64,000 bases of DNA, taken from the NCBI GenBank assembly GCA_947494695.1, contig CANLWB010000003.1, positions 62,001 to 126,000 of the forward strand, read 5' to 3'. This stretch comes from an uncultured Flavobacteriaceae bacterium (lineage in GTDB: Bacteria; Bacteroidota; Bacteroidia; Flavobacteriales; Flavobacteriaceae). The notes under the pieces are model-generated. The model worked only from the letters and a program-made list of their open reading frames with translations, was not told the origin of the DNA and searched no databases. A program made the position numbers and the translations under genes. Shown piece after piece: positions 15,902 to 26,400 of this stretch (position 1 is its first letter; each line of letters begins with the position of its first letter).

Positions 15902-17638
15902 TTATTCGGTTATGGCCGAGTTAGCTAAAACTTCACTTAACGGTATCGGTAAATAATCGTGCAACTCGGGCACATAATTCTCAGCGGTTAAATCATATGC
16001 ATAATCAATAACATGAGTTGCATCACCTGTATCAGGTCCTTCTTGTAATGAATTATTTCTCCATCCTAAATCACCTTCCACATTAGTATACTGATAAGTA
16101 ACCGTGTGATACACTTCACCTGCCAACCTATTAAAGTTTTCACCTATTATACCCCAACGGCGTAAATCATTCCATCTAATAGATTGCCCCTCATTAGATA
16201 ACTCTAACGGTTTTTCAACATACATTAAATGATTCATTAAAGTTTCGGCTGTGTACGAAAGTGAATCGTAACTATGACTAGCATCCAATACAGGCCCCAA
16301 TAGCACAAGTCCCCATCTAGCACGTACGGCATTAATATCTGCTAAAGCTCCTGTTATATCCCCCATTTTTATTTTCACTTCGGCTCTCATTAAATAGACA
16401 TCTGCCAATCTATTTACAGTAACATTTTTACCAGAAAACCAATTTCCTCCAGGATTTTCGTCTTCACTTTCTAAATGATCGTGATTAAAATATTTTTTAA
16501 GATGACCGAATCCCCATTCAACTGGGTTTCCTTGCATATTTGCACTTACATTATCAGTTAAATAATACAAGGTTTGTTCATCTTCAGCCAACGTAACCAT
16601 CTGCGAAGCTCTTAAAGGCACATTACGTAATTTTCTACCCTCTATAGGGTCTACGTAATAGTTTCTATCGTCTAAAGGATCCATAGACTCTGTTTTATAC
16701 TTGTACAAAATCCAAGCAGGCATTGCAGAATCCACACCACCAAAGCTAAACACCAAACGGTTACCGTGACTTGACTCATCCCATTGATTCAATTCTGGTC
16801 TGTGCGTCAGGTTGTAATTAATTTCAAATATAGATTCATCATTAAATTCGCCTGCTTTGGTAAATAAAACTTCTGGACTAACAAGTCTATAACCATAATC
16901 TGTATTATCTATTACATCATTAAACATAGGTAACGCTCTATCATACTCTTCTTCATAAAGATAACTAGTCCCTAAAATAGTGGCGGCAGTTCCTGCTGTA
17001 ACCCTTCCTTGATCCGCCTGCTTATTTTCCCATTTTGCAGGTAAATTAGCATATGCATAGCTTAAATCTTCCCTGAAAAAGGCAATAACTTCTGCTGAAG
17101 GAGACACGCCCTTATTGAACTCTTCCTGAGTTCCAGGTACTTTATCCTTAATAATAATATTTCCGTTGTTAAACGTAGAGTGCAGATAAAAGTGAAATAG
17201 GCCTCTAAAAAATCTTGCTTGGGCCATTTGTAAAGTCCACTCCTCTTCATTTACAGTACCCTGTAACGCTTCAAGACCTTCTATAACTTGATTAGCTCTA
17301 AAAACACCTTGGTATAAGGCATTCCATCTAAACTCAATAACCTCATCATCATCGGTATACGTTTTAAAGTAATATGCTCTTCCTAGTTCGCTTCCTGGAG
17401 TTGGACGACCATATCCAGGCCAACCCATATCGGACCTCCAGGATTCCTCAACTATACCCAATACATAATGATTAAACAATACAGAATATGTCGCATTAAG
17501 TGTAGCGTTAGTTTCTGTTAAATTTTGCCAGTAATTATCTGTGGCAATTTGGTTGGGGTTTGATTCCTCTAAAAACTCTGCATTTTCGCAACCTACTAGA
17601 ACCATACCTATCATTAAAATAAAAATAATTTGTTTCAT
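15902..17638 (-). CDS. susD: SusD/RagB-family glycan-binding lipoprotein
   Basis: 578 aa. Lipoprotein leader MKQIIFILMIGMVLVGC, then NAEFLEESNPN, typical of the SusD N-terminus. TPR-like helices carry family hallmarks: ATLNATYSVLFNHYVLG, WNALYQGVFRANQVIE, ARFFRGLFHFYLH, and near the C-terminus the conserved IRWNDLRRWG and YLPIPLSEV. The length is slightly above the usual 500-550. It is 12 bp downstream of the SusC-like gene and forms the lid of that outer-membrane transporter, capturing oligosaccharides for import. Confidence 0.95.
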   Translation of the reverse strand: MKQIIFILMIGMVLVGCENAEFLEESNPNQIATDNYWQNLTETNATLNATYSVLFNHYVLGIVEESWRSDMGWPGYGRPTPGSELGRAYYFKTYTDDDEVIEFRWNALYQGVFRANQVIEGLEALQGTVNEEEWTLQMAQARFFRGLFHFYLHSTFNNGNIIIKDKVPGTQEEFNKGVSPSAEVIAFFREDLSYAYANLPAKWENKQADQGRVTAGTAATILGTSYLYEEEYDRALPMFNDVIDNTDYGYRLVSPEVLFTKAGEFNDESIFEINYNLTHRPELNQWDESSHGNRLVFSFGGVDSAMPAWILYKYKTESMDPLDDRNYYVDPIEGRKLRNVPLRASQMVTLAEDEQTLYYLTDNVSANMQGNPVEWGFGHLKKYFNHDHLESEDENPGGNWFSGKNVTVNRLADVYLMRAEVKIKMGDITGALADINAVRARWGLVLLGPVLDASHSYDSLSYTAETLMNHLMYVEKPLELSNEGQSIRWNDLRRWGIIGENFNRLAGEVYHTVTYQYTNVEGDLGWRNNSLQEGPDTGDATHVIDYAYDLTAENYVPELHDYLPIPLSEVLANSAITE

Positions 17639-17650
17639 AACAATTGGTTA

Positions 17651-20600
17651 TTAAAAATTAAAATTCAATCCAAATATATATTGTGCGGTTATTGGATATA
17701 TTCCTTTATCCAAACCTCTAGCTTGTATCCCACCACCGACTTCAGGATCAAATCCTTCATAATTAGTAATAGTTATAGGGTTCTGTGCCGTGGCATATAT
17801 CCTAAACTTAGTAACCCCAAGTTTTTCAGTAAATTTCTTCGGTAAGCTATAACCTAGCGTAATATTTTTTAGACGCAAATAATCTCCATCTTCTAGCCAT
17901 AAATCTGTATATCCTTTAAAGTTAGGGTGAGATTTTGTATCTCCTCTATAAGCTGGAATAACGGCATCTTGATTAATATCAGAATAAGCAAACAATAAAT
18001 CTCTATGTCTTCCATAACCATAGGCAAAAGCTTCAACTCCATTCATAATTTCATGTCCTACCGAGGCGAACCATTGCATTGAAAAATCAAAACCTTTGTA
18101 ATCAAGATTTAAATTATACCCTACTTCAAACTCAGCCAAACCACTACCACCATATACTCTATCGGCATCTGATATGTCGCCACTTCCATCAGTATCAACG
18201 TATATTAAATCGCCCATTTCTGCGGTAGGAACTAATTCTTGGTATTCGGCAAGTTTTTCTGGCGTATTAATTATACCATTTGTTCTATATATAAAAAATG
18301 CACCCGCTTCATACCCCTTTGCAATGGCTGTAACCTGAGAGCTTGTTGTTGCTCCACTAATTAAACCACCATCATTGGTCATGTACCTTTCCGTTGAACC
18401 ATTAATATCTGTAACTACATTTTCATTGGTAGTAAAGGTTCCATTCATTCTATAATTTAGCTTTCCTATTTTTCCACGATAGCCTGCACTAAGCTCAAAA
18501 CCTTTGTTTGTCATATTACCAATATTCAACTGTACAGTAGAGTTTCTTCCACCACCATTTGAACCAGATAAGCGTATAGGGAACAACATATCTTCTTTCT
18601 TAGTATTATAATACTCTGCAGAAAGCGTTAACTTATTTTTAAAAAAGCCCAAATCAACACCAATATTATTTTGAATTGAGGTTTCCCATTGCACTACAGC
18701 ATTTGCAAATTGCGTTTGGGCAGCACCTGAGTTAAGTACCCCTTCTCCTACACCAAAAGCATAGTCTATACCTTGATCAACACCCGTTGAATAGGCATAA
18801 GGGCTAATTCTTTCATTTCCTACAGTACCTCTGGTTGCTCTTATCTTAAAATTATTGACTGTTTTTTGTAAAGGTGCCCAGAATGGTTCACTAGAAACAT
18901 TCCAACCCAAAGAAACTGATGGAAACGTTCCCCATCTTCTATCTATTCCAAATTTAGAAGAACCATCCCTACGAATACTTGAGCTTAACAAATACCTTCC
19001 TTTATAGTTGTATTGAATACGCGAAAGGTAACCAACTATGGTATTAGTATAATTATTTCCAGACGTTGCCGATGGATTTAAAGTAGCAATGTTTAACACT
19101 CTAATATCATTGCTCTCTACACCAGATTTTTTTGCCGTAAAACTTCTATATACATATTCCTCCCTAGAAGCCCCTGCAGTAAATGTTAAATTATGGTCGT
19201 CGATATTTTTTTTATAGGTAAGGAAAGTATCAAAAGTAGCTGAGGACCACCTGCTTGCACTATTTTCTACAAAACTATTCACAGGATTGCTAATTTCTTC
19301 TCCATTAAAAGCATCAAAAACCGGTGTATACCCGTTAAAGCGTTCTCTAATCTGGTTAGTTTCATTGACACCTACTCTAGCAACTATATTTAGACCTTTC
19401 ATGATTTCATAGTCCACATTAAAATTGGCATAAGCCTTAGTTGTGTTGGATACGTCTGTATTACCAAAACTTTCTAACACCCATCCTAATCTATTAGATT
19501 CTTCTCCTCTAAAACTTAATATTTCCTCATCTTCAGGTGTAATACCCTGCTGTGTTGGCAAGTAACGCGTAGTTAAAGGTACTGATCCCGCCGCAGCCCT
19601 ATCAGTAATTTCTTTATTAATACCCGCTGTTGCTCTTATACGCCATTTACCATGGTTATAGGTAGTATTAGCGCGAGTACTAAAACGTTTAAAATTAGAA
19701 TTAAGCACCGTACCTTCCTTTTCATACAAATTTGATATGACACTATAAGTAATGTCTTTTGTACCACCAGATAAGTTTACCGTATAATTTTGAATAGGTG
19801 CATTATCCTGAAATATTACAGGATACAAATCTGTATCATTTTGAAAAGACAATGGAGCTCTTGTAAAGTTTAGGATGGTAACATCATCTGTACTACCAGT
19901 TTGATTTCTATCTCTAACCAACTGAAAATATGTTGTTTGAGATGTATTCATCACTGGAGTTTGTTCAGACGTAATATTCTGTACACCGTAGCTAGCATTT
20001 ACTTTAACAGATAACGACCCAGCTTCTCCCTGTTTTGTCGTTATAAGAATAACGCCAGCAGCACCACGAGTACCATAAATGGCTGCGGAGGCAGCATCTT
20101 TTAATACATCAATAGACTCTATCTCTGTTGGGGGAATGCCAGGGTCTCCTTCTTGTGGAATACCATCTACTACAAATAAAGGTGTATTCGATCCAGATAT
20201 TGAAGTAATACCTCTAATTAGAATTTCTGCTTGCCCTCCAGGTTCTGCCGACGATATTACACTAACACCTGCAATCTGTCCTTGAATAGCATTTCCTAAA
20301 TCTGAAGTTACAATATTCTCAATATCCTGTGCTTTAATACTTCCTACAGCACCAATTACTTCTTTTTTCTTTTGAGTACCGTAACCTATCAATACTATTT
20401 CTCCTAAACCTTCAAAGGATTCTTCCATGGCTACATTTAAAACGTTACCAGTAACCGTAAGAGTCTGATCCTTCATTCCAATATGGGAGATTAAAAGAAC
20501 ATCCCCTATTTTAGCATCTATGGTGTACATTCCATCAAAATCAGTAGTTGTTCCAACTGAAGTACCTTGCTTTATAATACCTACACCAGGAATTGGTTGT

Positions 20601-20767
20601 CCTGATGCAACTTCTGTAACTGTCCCTTTAACAGTTGTGCTTTGTGCTTGAGCTGCATTGGTTAGACACAAGCCAAGAAGAAAAAAAAGAGCTAGAATAC
20701 CTGTCCTTAGCATTTTTTTCGATGTCATTAATTTCTTTTGTCTCATTTGTTTGTGAATTAATTTCAA
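17651..20767 (-). CDS. susC: SusC/RagA-family TonB-dependent outer-membrane transporter
   Basis: 1038 aa. A long leader precedes a signal peptide ending NAAQAQ; Met14 (MTSKKMLRT) is a plausible alternative start. Order: a carboxypeptidase-regulatory-like domain (STTVKGTVTEVASGQPIPGV, about 43-120); the SusC signature IGYGTQKKKEVIGAVGSI (about 130); the plug domain (VRGITSISGSNTPLFVVDG type, about 150-260); then a 22-strand barrel ending in YIFGLNFNF, with an aromatic terminal residue as BAM substrates have. It is the import channel for the oligosaccharides released at the surface. It lies 83 bp downstream of the GH110 gene and 12 bp upstream of susD, so the four genes probably form one operon. 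Confidence 0.95.
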   Translation of the reverse strand: MKLIHKQMRQKKLMTSKKMLRTGILALFFLLGLCLTNAAQAQSTTVKGTVTEVASGQPIPGVGIIKQGTSVGTTTDFDGMYTIDAKIGDVLLISHIGMKDQTLTVTGNVLNVAMEESFEGLGEIVLIGYGTQKKKEVIGAVGSIKAQDIENIVTSDLGNAIQGQIAGVSVISSAEPGGQAEILIRGITSISGSNTPLFVVDGIPQEGDPGIPPTEIESIDVLKDAASAAIYGTRGAAGVILITTKQGEAGSLSVKVNASYGVQNITSEQTPVMNTSQTTYFQLVRDRNQTGSTDDVTILNFTRAPLSFQNDTDLYPVIFQDNAPIQNYTVNLSGGTKDITYSVISNLYEKEGTVLNSNFKRFSTRANTTYNHGKWRIRATAGINKEITDRAAAGSVPLTTRYLPTQQGITPEDEEILSFRGEESNRLGWVLESFGNTDVSNTTKAYANFNVDYEIMKGLNIVARVGVNETNQIRERFNGYTPVFDAFNGEEISNPVNSFVENSASRWSSATFDTFLTYKKNIDDHNLTFTAGASREEYVYRSFTAKKSGVESNDIRVLNIATLNPSATSGNNYTNTIVGYLSRIQYNYKGRYLLSSSIRRDGSSKFGIDRRWGTFPSVSLGWNVSSEPFWAPLQKTVNNFKIRATRGTVGNERISPYAYSTGVDQGIDYAFGVGEGVLNSGAAQTQFANAVVQWETSIQNNIGVDLGFFKNKLTLSAEYYNTKKEDMLFPIRLSGSNGGGRNSTVQLNIGNMTNKGFELSAGYRGKIGKLNYRMNGTFTTNENVVTDINGSTERYMTNDGGLISGATTSSQVTAIAKGYEAGAFFIYRTNGIINTPEKLAEYQELVPTAEMGDLIYVDTDGSGDISDADRVYGGSGLAEFEVGYNLNLDYKGFDFSMQWFASVGHEIMNGVEAFAYGYGRHRDLLFAYSDINQDAVIPAYRGDTKSHPNFKGYTDLWLEDGDYLRLKNITLGYSLPKKFTEKLGVTKFRIYATAQNPITITNYEGFDPEVGGGIQARGLDKGIYPITAQYIFGLNFNF

Positions 20768-20850
20768 ATTTTAGATTAGTTGTTTAAAATTCATTTTAAG
20801 GGTAAAATCATTTCCCTTATAATGTTGGTTATTATTAACATAGTTTGTTT

Positions 20851-22770
20851 TTAATTAAAAACAAGCTTTGGCATATCACTTTTGGTTTGCAAAATAAGGG
20901 GAGCTTCACCTTCATATATATTGTCATTGAATTGTATATTTTTTGATGATTTCACCGTTATAGCATAATTTTGATTGAAGAGTTTTGGAAATGTCATCGA
21001 CCTTGAAATAGTATTATTTGAAAACTCTAGATTGTTTGTATTGGCTATTTCAAGAACCAGATTATCAAAATGATTGAAAGTGTTCCCTCTTATTTTTATA
21101 TTATTGAAAGCAATATTTTCATTATCGTCATCTGTAACAAAACGAATAACACCCCGGTTATACCCACTATGATTACAATCTTGAAAAATGTTGTTCTCAA
21201 TAGTTATGTTAGAACCATTACCAGACTCATACCAATGTCCGCTTTCTACAGGTATTAAAAGTGCTTCCATTTCGGTACTAAAAAAATTATTCTTTATAAC
21301 TGTTTTCTTTGGAGATGATAATAATAAGCCTCGTGCTCTATTACCGCTAATATTGCAGTTCTCTACCAATACTTCTGGATAACCGTTTAAATTCTCAATT
21401 AAGTCTCCAGACTTTAAGTCCTTTGGCAAAGCTTCATTGAACGTTATAATTTGGTATCTACTGTTTAAACGTTGTGTAGATTTTATGGTCAACTCATCAT
21501 AAGGAAAAAAAGATTCGTTCAACCTAACAAGTCCAATTGTATCATTAACTTTTCCTACAACAAAACCTTGCTGTTGATAATGCCCCATACGAACTCCAAT
21601 CGAGTTTCCCCCTAAAAGATCCACTACTTCTTGGTAGGTTCCATGCACATTTGTAGCATCATCAAGCTGATTATTAAATGTGCAATTTTTAAGAACTACT
21701 TTACCTCTACATCCTACGAAATGAGTTGCATCAGCAGTTGTAGATACCATTCTTCCGTTTGATGGTGTAACATTAACATTATCAAGTATTAAATCTGCCG
21801 AGTTTTCTGCAATAACTCCCATTCCACCTGCATGATGAATATTTACATTGGTAGCTTCAAACCCATAAGTACCGGTTAATCTTATTGCTGGAGCAAGTCT
21901 GTTTAAATGCTGTTCTCCTTTGCAAACCAATATTTTTCCTATAGGTGGCATTTCTTTACCATGATTAAAGATCCTCACTAGACCTGGTTTAATTTCCTTT
22001 ACCTGAAGTCTAAATTCTTTTCCTAAAACACGCAGACTTGGTGCTATAGGATCTAATTTATATTTGTAGCTTGATATTACTTTTTCAGTAATTTCTTTTT
22101 TAGACATGTAATCATATAAAGTAAGGGGTGTATAAGATTCTGTATTAAAAGCAATTGCTTTTCTTTCTGGATCATATAAAATAGCTTGCCCTAAATTATG
22201 CTCATAAGATTCCTTTATAAAATATAATTGCTCATTACGTATCTCGTACCGATAATCATCGGATATCTGTAAATCAAATGTTCGCTCTTCAAGGTTATTA
22301 GCGACTACCAGAGCTTCGCTATGAAATGGTATTTCCCAATCTATACTTAAGTTTTTAATTGAAATATCCTGAGATTCATCAATAAGGAAAGGAATCATTT
22401 TACCATGAAAAACAAATGTAGATCCTTGTCCATCTATCATTAAATTTCTCATATTAAAAATAGGAAACGCTGTTTTGATTACCACATCGTTATGATTAGA
22501 TATGTAACAAAATTGTTCTAATCCTTTATCCGGGTAAAAATGATATATCCCTTTTTCAAACTTAATCTCAGATATTAGAAGTTCTTTTGCCTTTAAAATT
22601 TTCTCTAAAACAAAAGGGGTTGCATCTGAAGCGATATCTGTATTAAATACGACAGGTTTTGTATTATCTTTTTTTGCAAAACATCCAACATTAATTAAAA
22701 TGCCACAGATAATTGAAATGTATAATAATAATTTAAGGTGAATTTTTCTTTCACTATTCATAATGCTCAT
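20851..22770 (-). CDS. GH110-family alpha-1,3-galactosidase, lipoprotein
   Basis: 639 aa. The leader ends ILINVGC, so it is a probable lipoprotein; Met4 (MNSERK) may be the true start. A beta-helix protein with GH110 hallmarks: LMIDGQGSTFVFHG (about 110), ISIKNLSIDWEIPFHSEA (about 135), then NVNIHHAGGMGVIAENS, TADATHFVGCRGKVVLKNC and QLDDATNVHGT (about 310-390), with PbH1 coils to the end. GH110 enzymes are inverting exo-alpha-1,3-galactosidases. Bacteroides members act on blood group B or linear alpha-1,3-Gal, and a marine Pseudoalteromonas member acts on carrageenan-type alpha-1,3-galactose. Being first in the susCD operon makes it central to the PUL and points to terminal alpha-1,3-linked D-galactose in the substrate. 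Confidence 0.85.
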   Translation of the reverse strand: MSIMNSERKIHLKLLLYISIICGILINVGCFAKKDNTKPVVFNTDIASDATPFVLEKILKAKELLISEIKFEKGIYHFYPDKGLEQFCYISNHNDVVIKTAFPIFNMRNLMIDGQGSTFVFHGKMIPFLIDESQDISIKNLSIDWEIPFHSEALVVANNLEERTFDLQISDDYRYEIRNEQLYFIKESYEHNLGQAILYDPERKAIAFNTESYTPLTLYDYMSKKEITEKVISSYKYKLDPIAPSLRVLGKEFRLQVKEIKPGLVRIFNHGKEMPPIGKILVCKGEQHLNRLAPAIRLTGTYGFEATNVNIHHAGGMGVIAENSADLILDNVNVTPSNGRMVSTTADATHFVGCRGKVVLKNCTFNNQLDDATNVHGTYQEVVDLLGGNSIGVRMGHYQQQGFVVGKVNDTIGLVRLNESFFPYDELTIKSTQRLNSRYQIITFNEALPKDLKSGDLIENLNGYPEVLVENCNISGNRARGLLLSSPKKTVIKNNFFSTEMEALLIPVESGHWYESGNGSNITIENNIFQDCNHSGYNRGVIRFVTDDDNENIAFNNIKIRGNTFNHFDNLVLEIANTNNLEFSNNTISRSMTFPKLFNQNYAITVKSSKNIQFNDNIYEGEAPLILQTKSDMPKLVFN

Positions 22771-23448
22771 TAAGTTTGGTTTAATTAATTATAAATTTCC
22801 TTTTATCTTTTTAAAAAGATGTCACTGTAAGTCAAAATATAGAGTACAACAGTACGAATATTAAAATCATAATGATTTTCACTTCCCCCTCTGTAATCGT
22901 TGATAACGCTTACCTTTTAATAATTTGAATCACGCCAAAAATTGTCTCTAATAGTAATTTTCGAATACACTCTGACGTGATTTCAAATAAATACAATTGA
23001 CTAAACAGTGATTATAAAACAAGTTAAATTATTGAACTATTAATATTGAACTTTCACTATCAAGTTCAACTTTAGGATATAAAGTTTCGAAGCTAAATTA
23101 TTTCACATTTCTCTAAATTATCTAAATGTGTAATTGGCATCACACCAGGCTTATTTGAGCTTAAAATTGATACAAAACAAAACACTAAACCTAAGCATTT
23201 TAGAGAAAAGAACTTGATACTAATACCTAAATGAATGATAGCAGGATTATTTTGTTTTCATAGTTTCAACGATTTTTAATTTGTCCACTACAAATCAATC
23301 ATTTATACATGAAACCTGTACCTCTATAAATAATTATTAGGAGTCTGAGAATACGAAATTTGTTTAAATTAGTAAACCGAATATAGATTACTTCGTTTAC
23401 CTGCAGATAATACTATTAGTTAAACCTATTTTAAATAGGTTTTATATA
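22771..23448. other. Intergenic region upstream of the GH110-susCD operon
   Basis: 678 bp between the end of the hybrid sensor gene and the start of the GH110 gene. It must hold the promoter of the GH110-susC-susD-lipoprotein operon and probably a regulator site. I see no ORF, no clear copy of the CCAATTGATGTCT motif and no convincing TAnnTTTG box on the minus strand. Confidence 0.4.
23422..23442 (-). terminator. Possible terminator of the hybrid sensor gene
   Basis: AAACCTAT (23422-23429) pairs with ATAGGTTT (23435-23442) around a 5-nt loop, just past the stop at 23449. The T tract after it on the minus strand is weak, so this is a modest candidate. Confidence 0.4.
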
Positions 23449-26400
23449 TTAAATAGAACCATACTTTTTTTCGTTTTCTTCTGCATATGTACTTGGAGTA
23501 GTTCCGTACTTTTCTTTAAAAAGTCTTGTAAAATGAGTTCTACTTTTAAAACCTGTTCTCATTGTCACCTCTTTTACAGATAGCCTTTCCTGAATTAAAA
23601 ATTCAGCTCCTTTTGTAAGTCTATACATTTTTAATAACTCGAAAGGAGTGTGATTTGTTAGGGCTTTCACTTTTTGAAAAAATAATGTTCTATTTAAAAA
23701 TAACTCTCTGGCAAATGTGTTAATATCTAAATCTTGATTATCTAAATTTTCGGCCATTAAATTATAAAGCTTTTCAAGGAACGCATTATCGTTTGCATTG
23801 TTCTTGTTATTTTCTTTTGTTAAAGGTATACCTATTTGATATCGCTCTCTAAGTTGCTTTCTATTTTGCAACAAAGCTTCAACTCTAGTTACCAAATGCT
23901 CCATATTGAATGGTTTTTTTATGTATGCATCTGCTCCATCTCTTAAACCTTGAATTCTATCTTCACTGGTTACACAAGCGGTTAAAAGTATAATAGGAAT
24001 ATGACTTGTTTTAACATCAGATTTTACACTTTTACATAAATCTAAACCATTTAACTCTGGCATTAACAAATCGCTAATAATAATATCAGGCCACTCATTT
24101 TCCATGGCATCCAAACATTCTTGGCCATTAACAAAAGGAGTAACGCTAAAGAACTTTGATAATGAATTTGATACAAATAAGCGCATATCTAAATTATCTT
24201 CTGCATAAAAAATAGTGGCATTAGAAAACTCCGTATCAACCTTTAGATCTTCAATACCATTGTTATTAATTAACACAGGGTTGTTTTCCAATTCTTTTTC
24301 TGCAGCTAATAAAATTTCTTTTTCGTTTGTTTCTTTATTACTTTTTTCTTTTTTAACAATTGGCAATCTTACCGTAAAAGTAGTCCCCTCATTTATTTCA
24401 CTTTCTGCGCTTACATAGCCATAGTGCATTTCTACAAGACGTTTAGAAAATGCCAATCCTATACCAGAACCTCCAATATAAGATTCATGCCTCTTGTGAG
24501 ATTGATAAAATCTTTCAAAAACATGTTTAAGGTCTTTGTTATCAATTCCTCTACCGGTATCAATAACTGAAACAATTAAATCTTTATCTTCATTATTAAT
24601 TTCCAATGAAATAGAATCCCCTTTTTTTGTGTATTTAAATGCATTGTTGAGTAAGTTGTTAAAAATCTTTTCTAACTTTTGCTTATCAGCAGACACATAA
24701 ATATCACTTTTATTTTTTTTAAGGGATAACTCTTTTCCTTCATTTTTAGCTAAAAACTCAAAGTCTTTTAAAAGTTCCTCAATAAACAAGTTAAAATGAA
24801 AATGGGAATAGTTCATTTTAAGCAATTCAAAGTCTGCTTTTTGAAAATCATGTACCTGATCTACAAGTTGAAGCATCTTTTTTGACTGACGCTGAATGAG
24901 TTTAAGTTTTTCAACAGCATTAAAGTTTCTTCCAAATTCTTGAATAAGCAGGTCTATCGGCCCTGAAATAAGAGTTAAAGGTGTTTTTATTTCATGAGAA
25001 ATATTAGAAAAGAATCTCAATTTTGCCGAATTTAAATGTTTAACATTATCTTTCTCTAACTGTTCAAGTTCTACTTTATGGTTTAAGGATTGAATTCTAA
25101 AAATTACTTTTGTCACTAAAAACACAATTAGCACCGCTGCAAGGAAATATAAAAAATAAGCTAGGGTAGTTTCCCAAAATGGTTTTGCTATAGTAATCTT
25201 AAGAGATTGTATTGGGGTCCATTCATTCAATGAATTTGATGCTGCTGCGTTTAATTGGTATTCTCCAGGCTGTAAACCACTAAAATAAACAGTCTTCTGA
25301 TCTGATGACACCTTTACCCAGTCATCATTTAATGGTAATAATTTATATTTAATATGGTGATTTTTAGGATTCGAATAATGTAAACTAGTAACATCTAAAG
25401 AAAAAACGTTTTCATTATGCTTTAACTCTAACTGTTCAATATCTGCCAAACGTTTATGAAATAAAACCCTATTATTAATTGAGTCTCCAACAGAAACTGG
25501 TTTATTGTAGAGTTTAAAATTGCCTAGTTCTACGCGAGGCAGTGATTCTTTATTTAAAATTGCCTCGGGTTTAAAATAACAAAAACCATCAAGACCAGAG
25601 AACATTAAATAACCGTTTTCTAGATTCGCAGATGCATACCAAAAATCTTCAAAAGGTAAACCGTCAGAGTCTGTAAACCTCCTAAAACTATAATCCTTGG
25701 TATTAAATTTATTAAGTCCAATATTAGTTGCTATCCATAAATTATATTCCTTATCATATAAAATACTTTTTACTACATTATTTGATAATCCATTTTTTTC
25801 TGAAAACGCAATAAACTTGGGCTTAGCATTACTATTTAGAACTTTACAAAACCCACCTCCTTCTGTTCCTACCCAAAGTTCATTATTTGGTAATCTAATA
25901 ATTGAACTTACAAAGTTATTTGATAGAGACTCATTGTTACCTACCTCATTTATAAATTGATTTATTTTGGCATTGTATAGAGGTGTTTTAGTTTCAATTT
26001 TAAATAGACCATCTTTATCTGTACCTATCCATACACAATCTAATAAGGGGTCTGCATAAACATATCTAACAAACCCTAGTTTTCCCGATTTAAAATAGTT
26101 ATTGTCATTAATACTTTCAACCCTAGTGATTTCATTTTTATCATTTATAACCACTTTATAAACACCATAATTTCCAACAACCCAAATATTACCTTCTCTA
26201 TCCTCTGTATAATTTTGAATATGTATGTAATCAAATAGCGGAGGTTCAGCATTATTTACAACTTCAATTTGAGTATCATCTTTTTTTAAACGACATAAAC
26301 CAACGGTATTAACTCTAAACCATAAATTTTGTCTTGAGTCGTTAAATATACTTCCTAATTGATTTATCCCATTTTTTAATAATGAATTTCTAACAGGTTC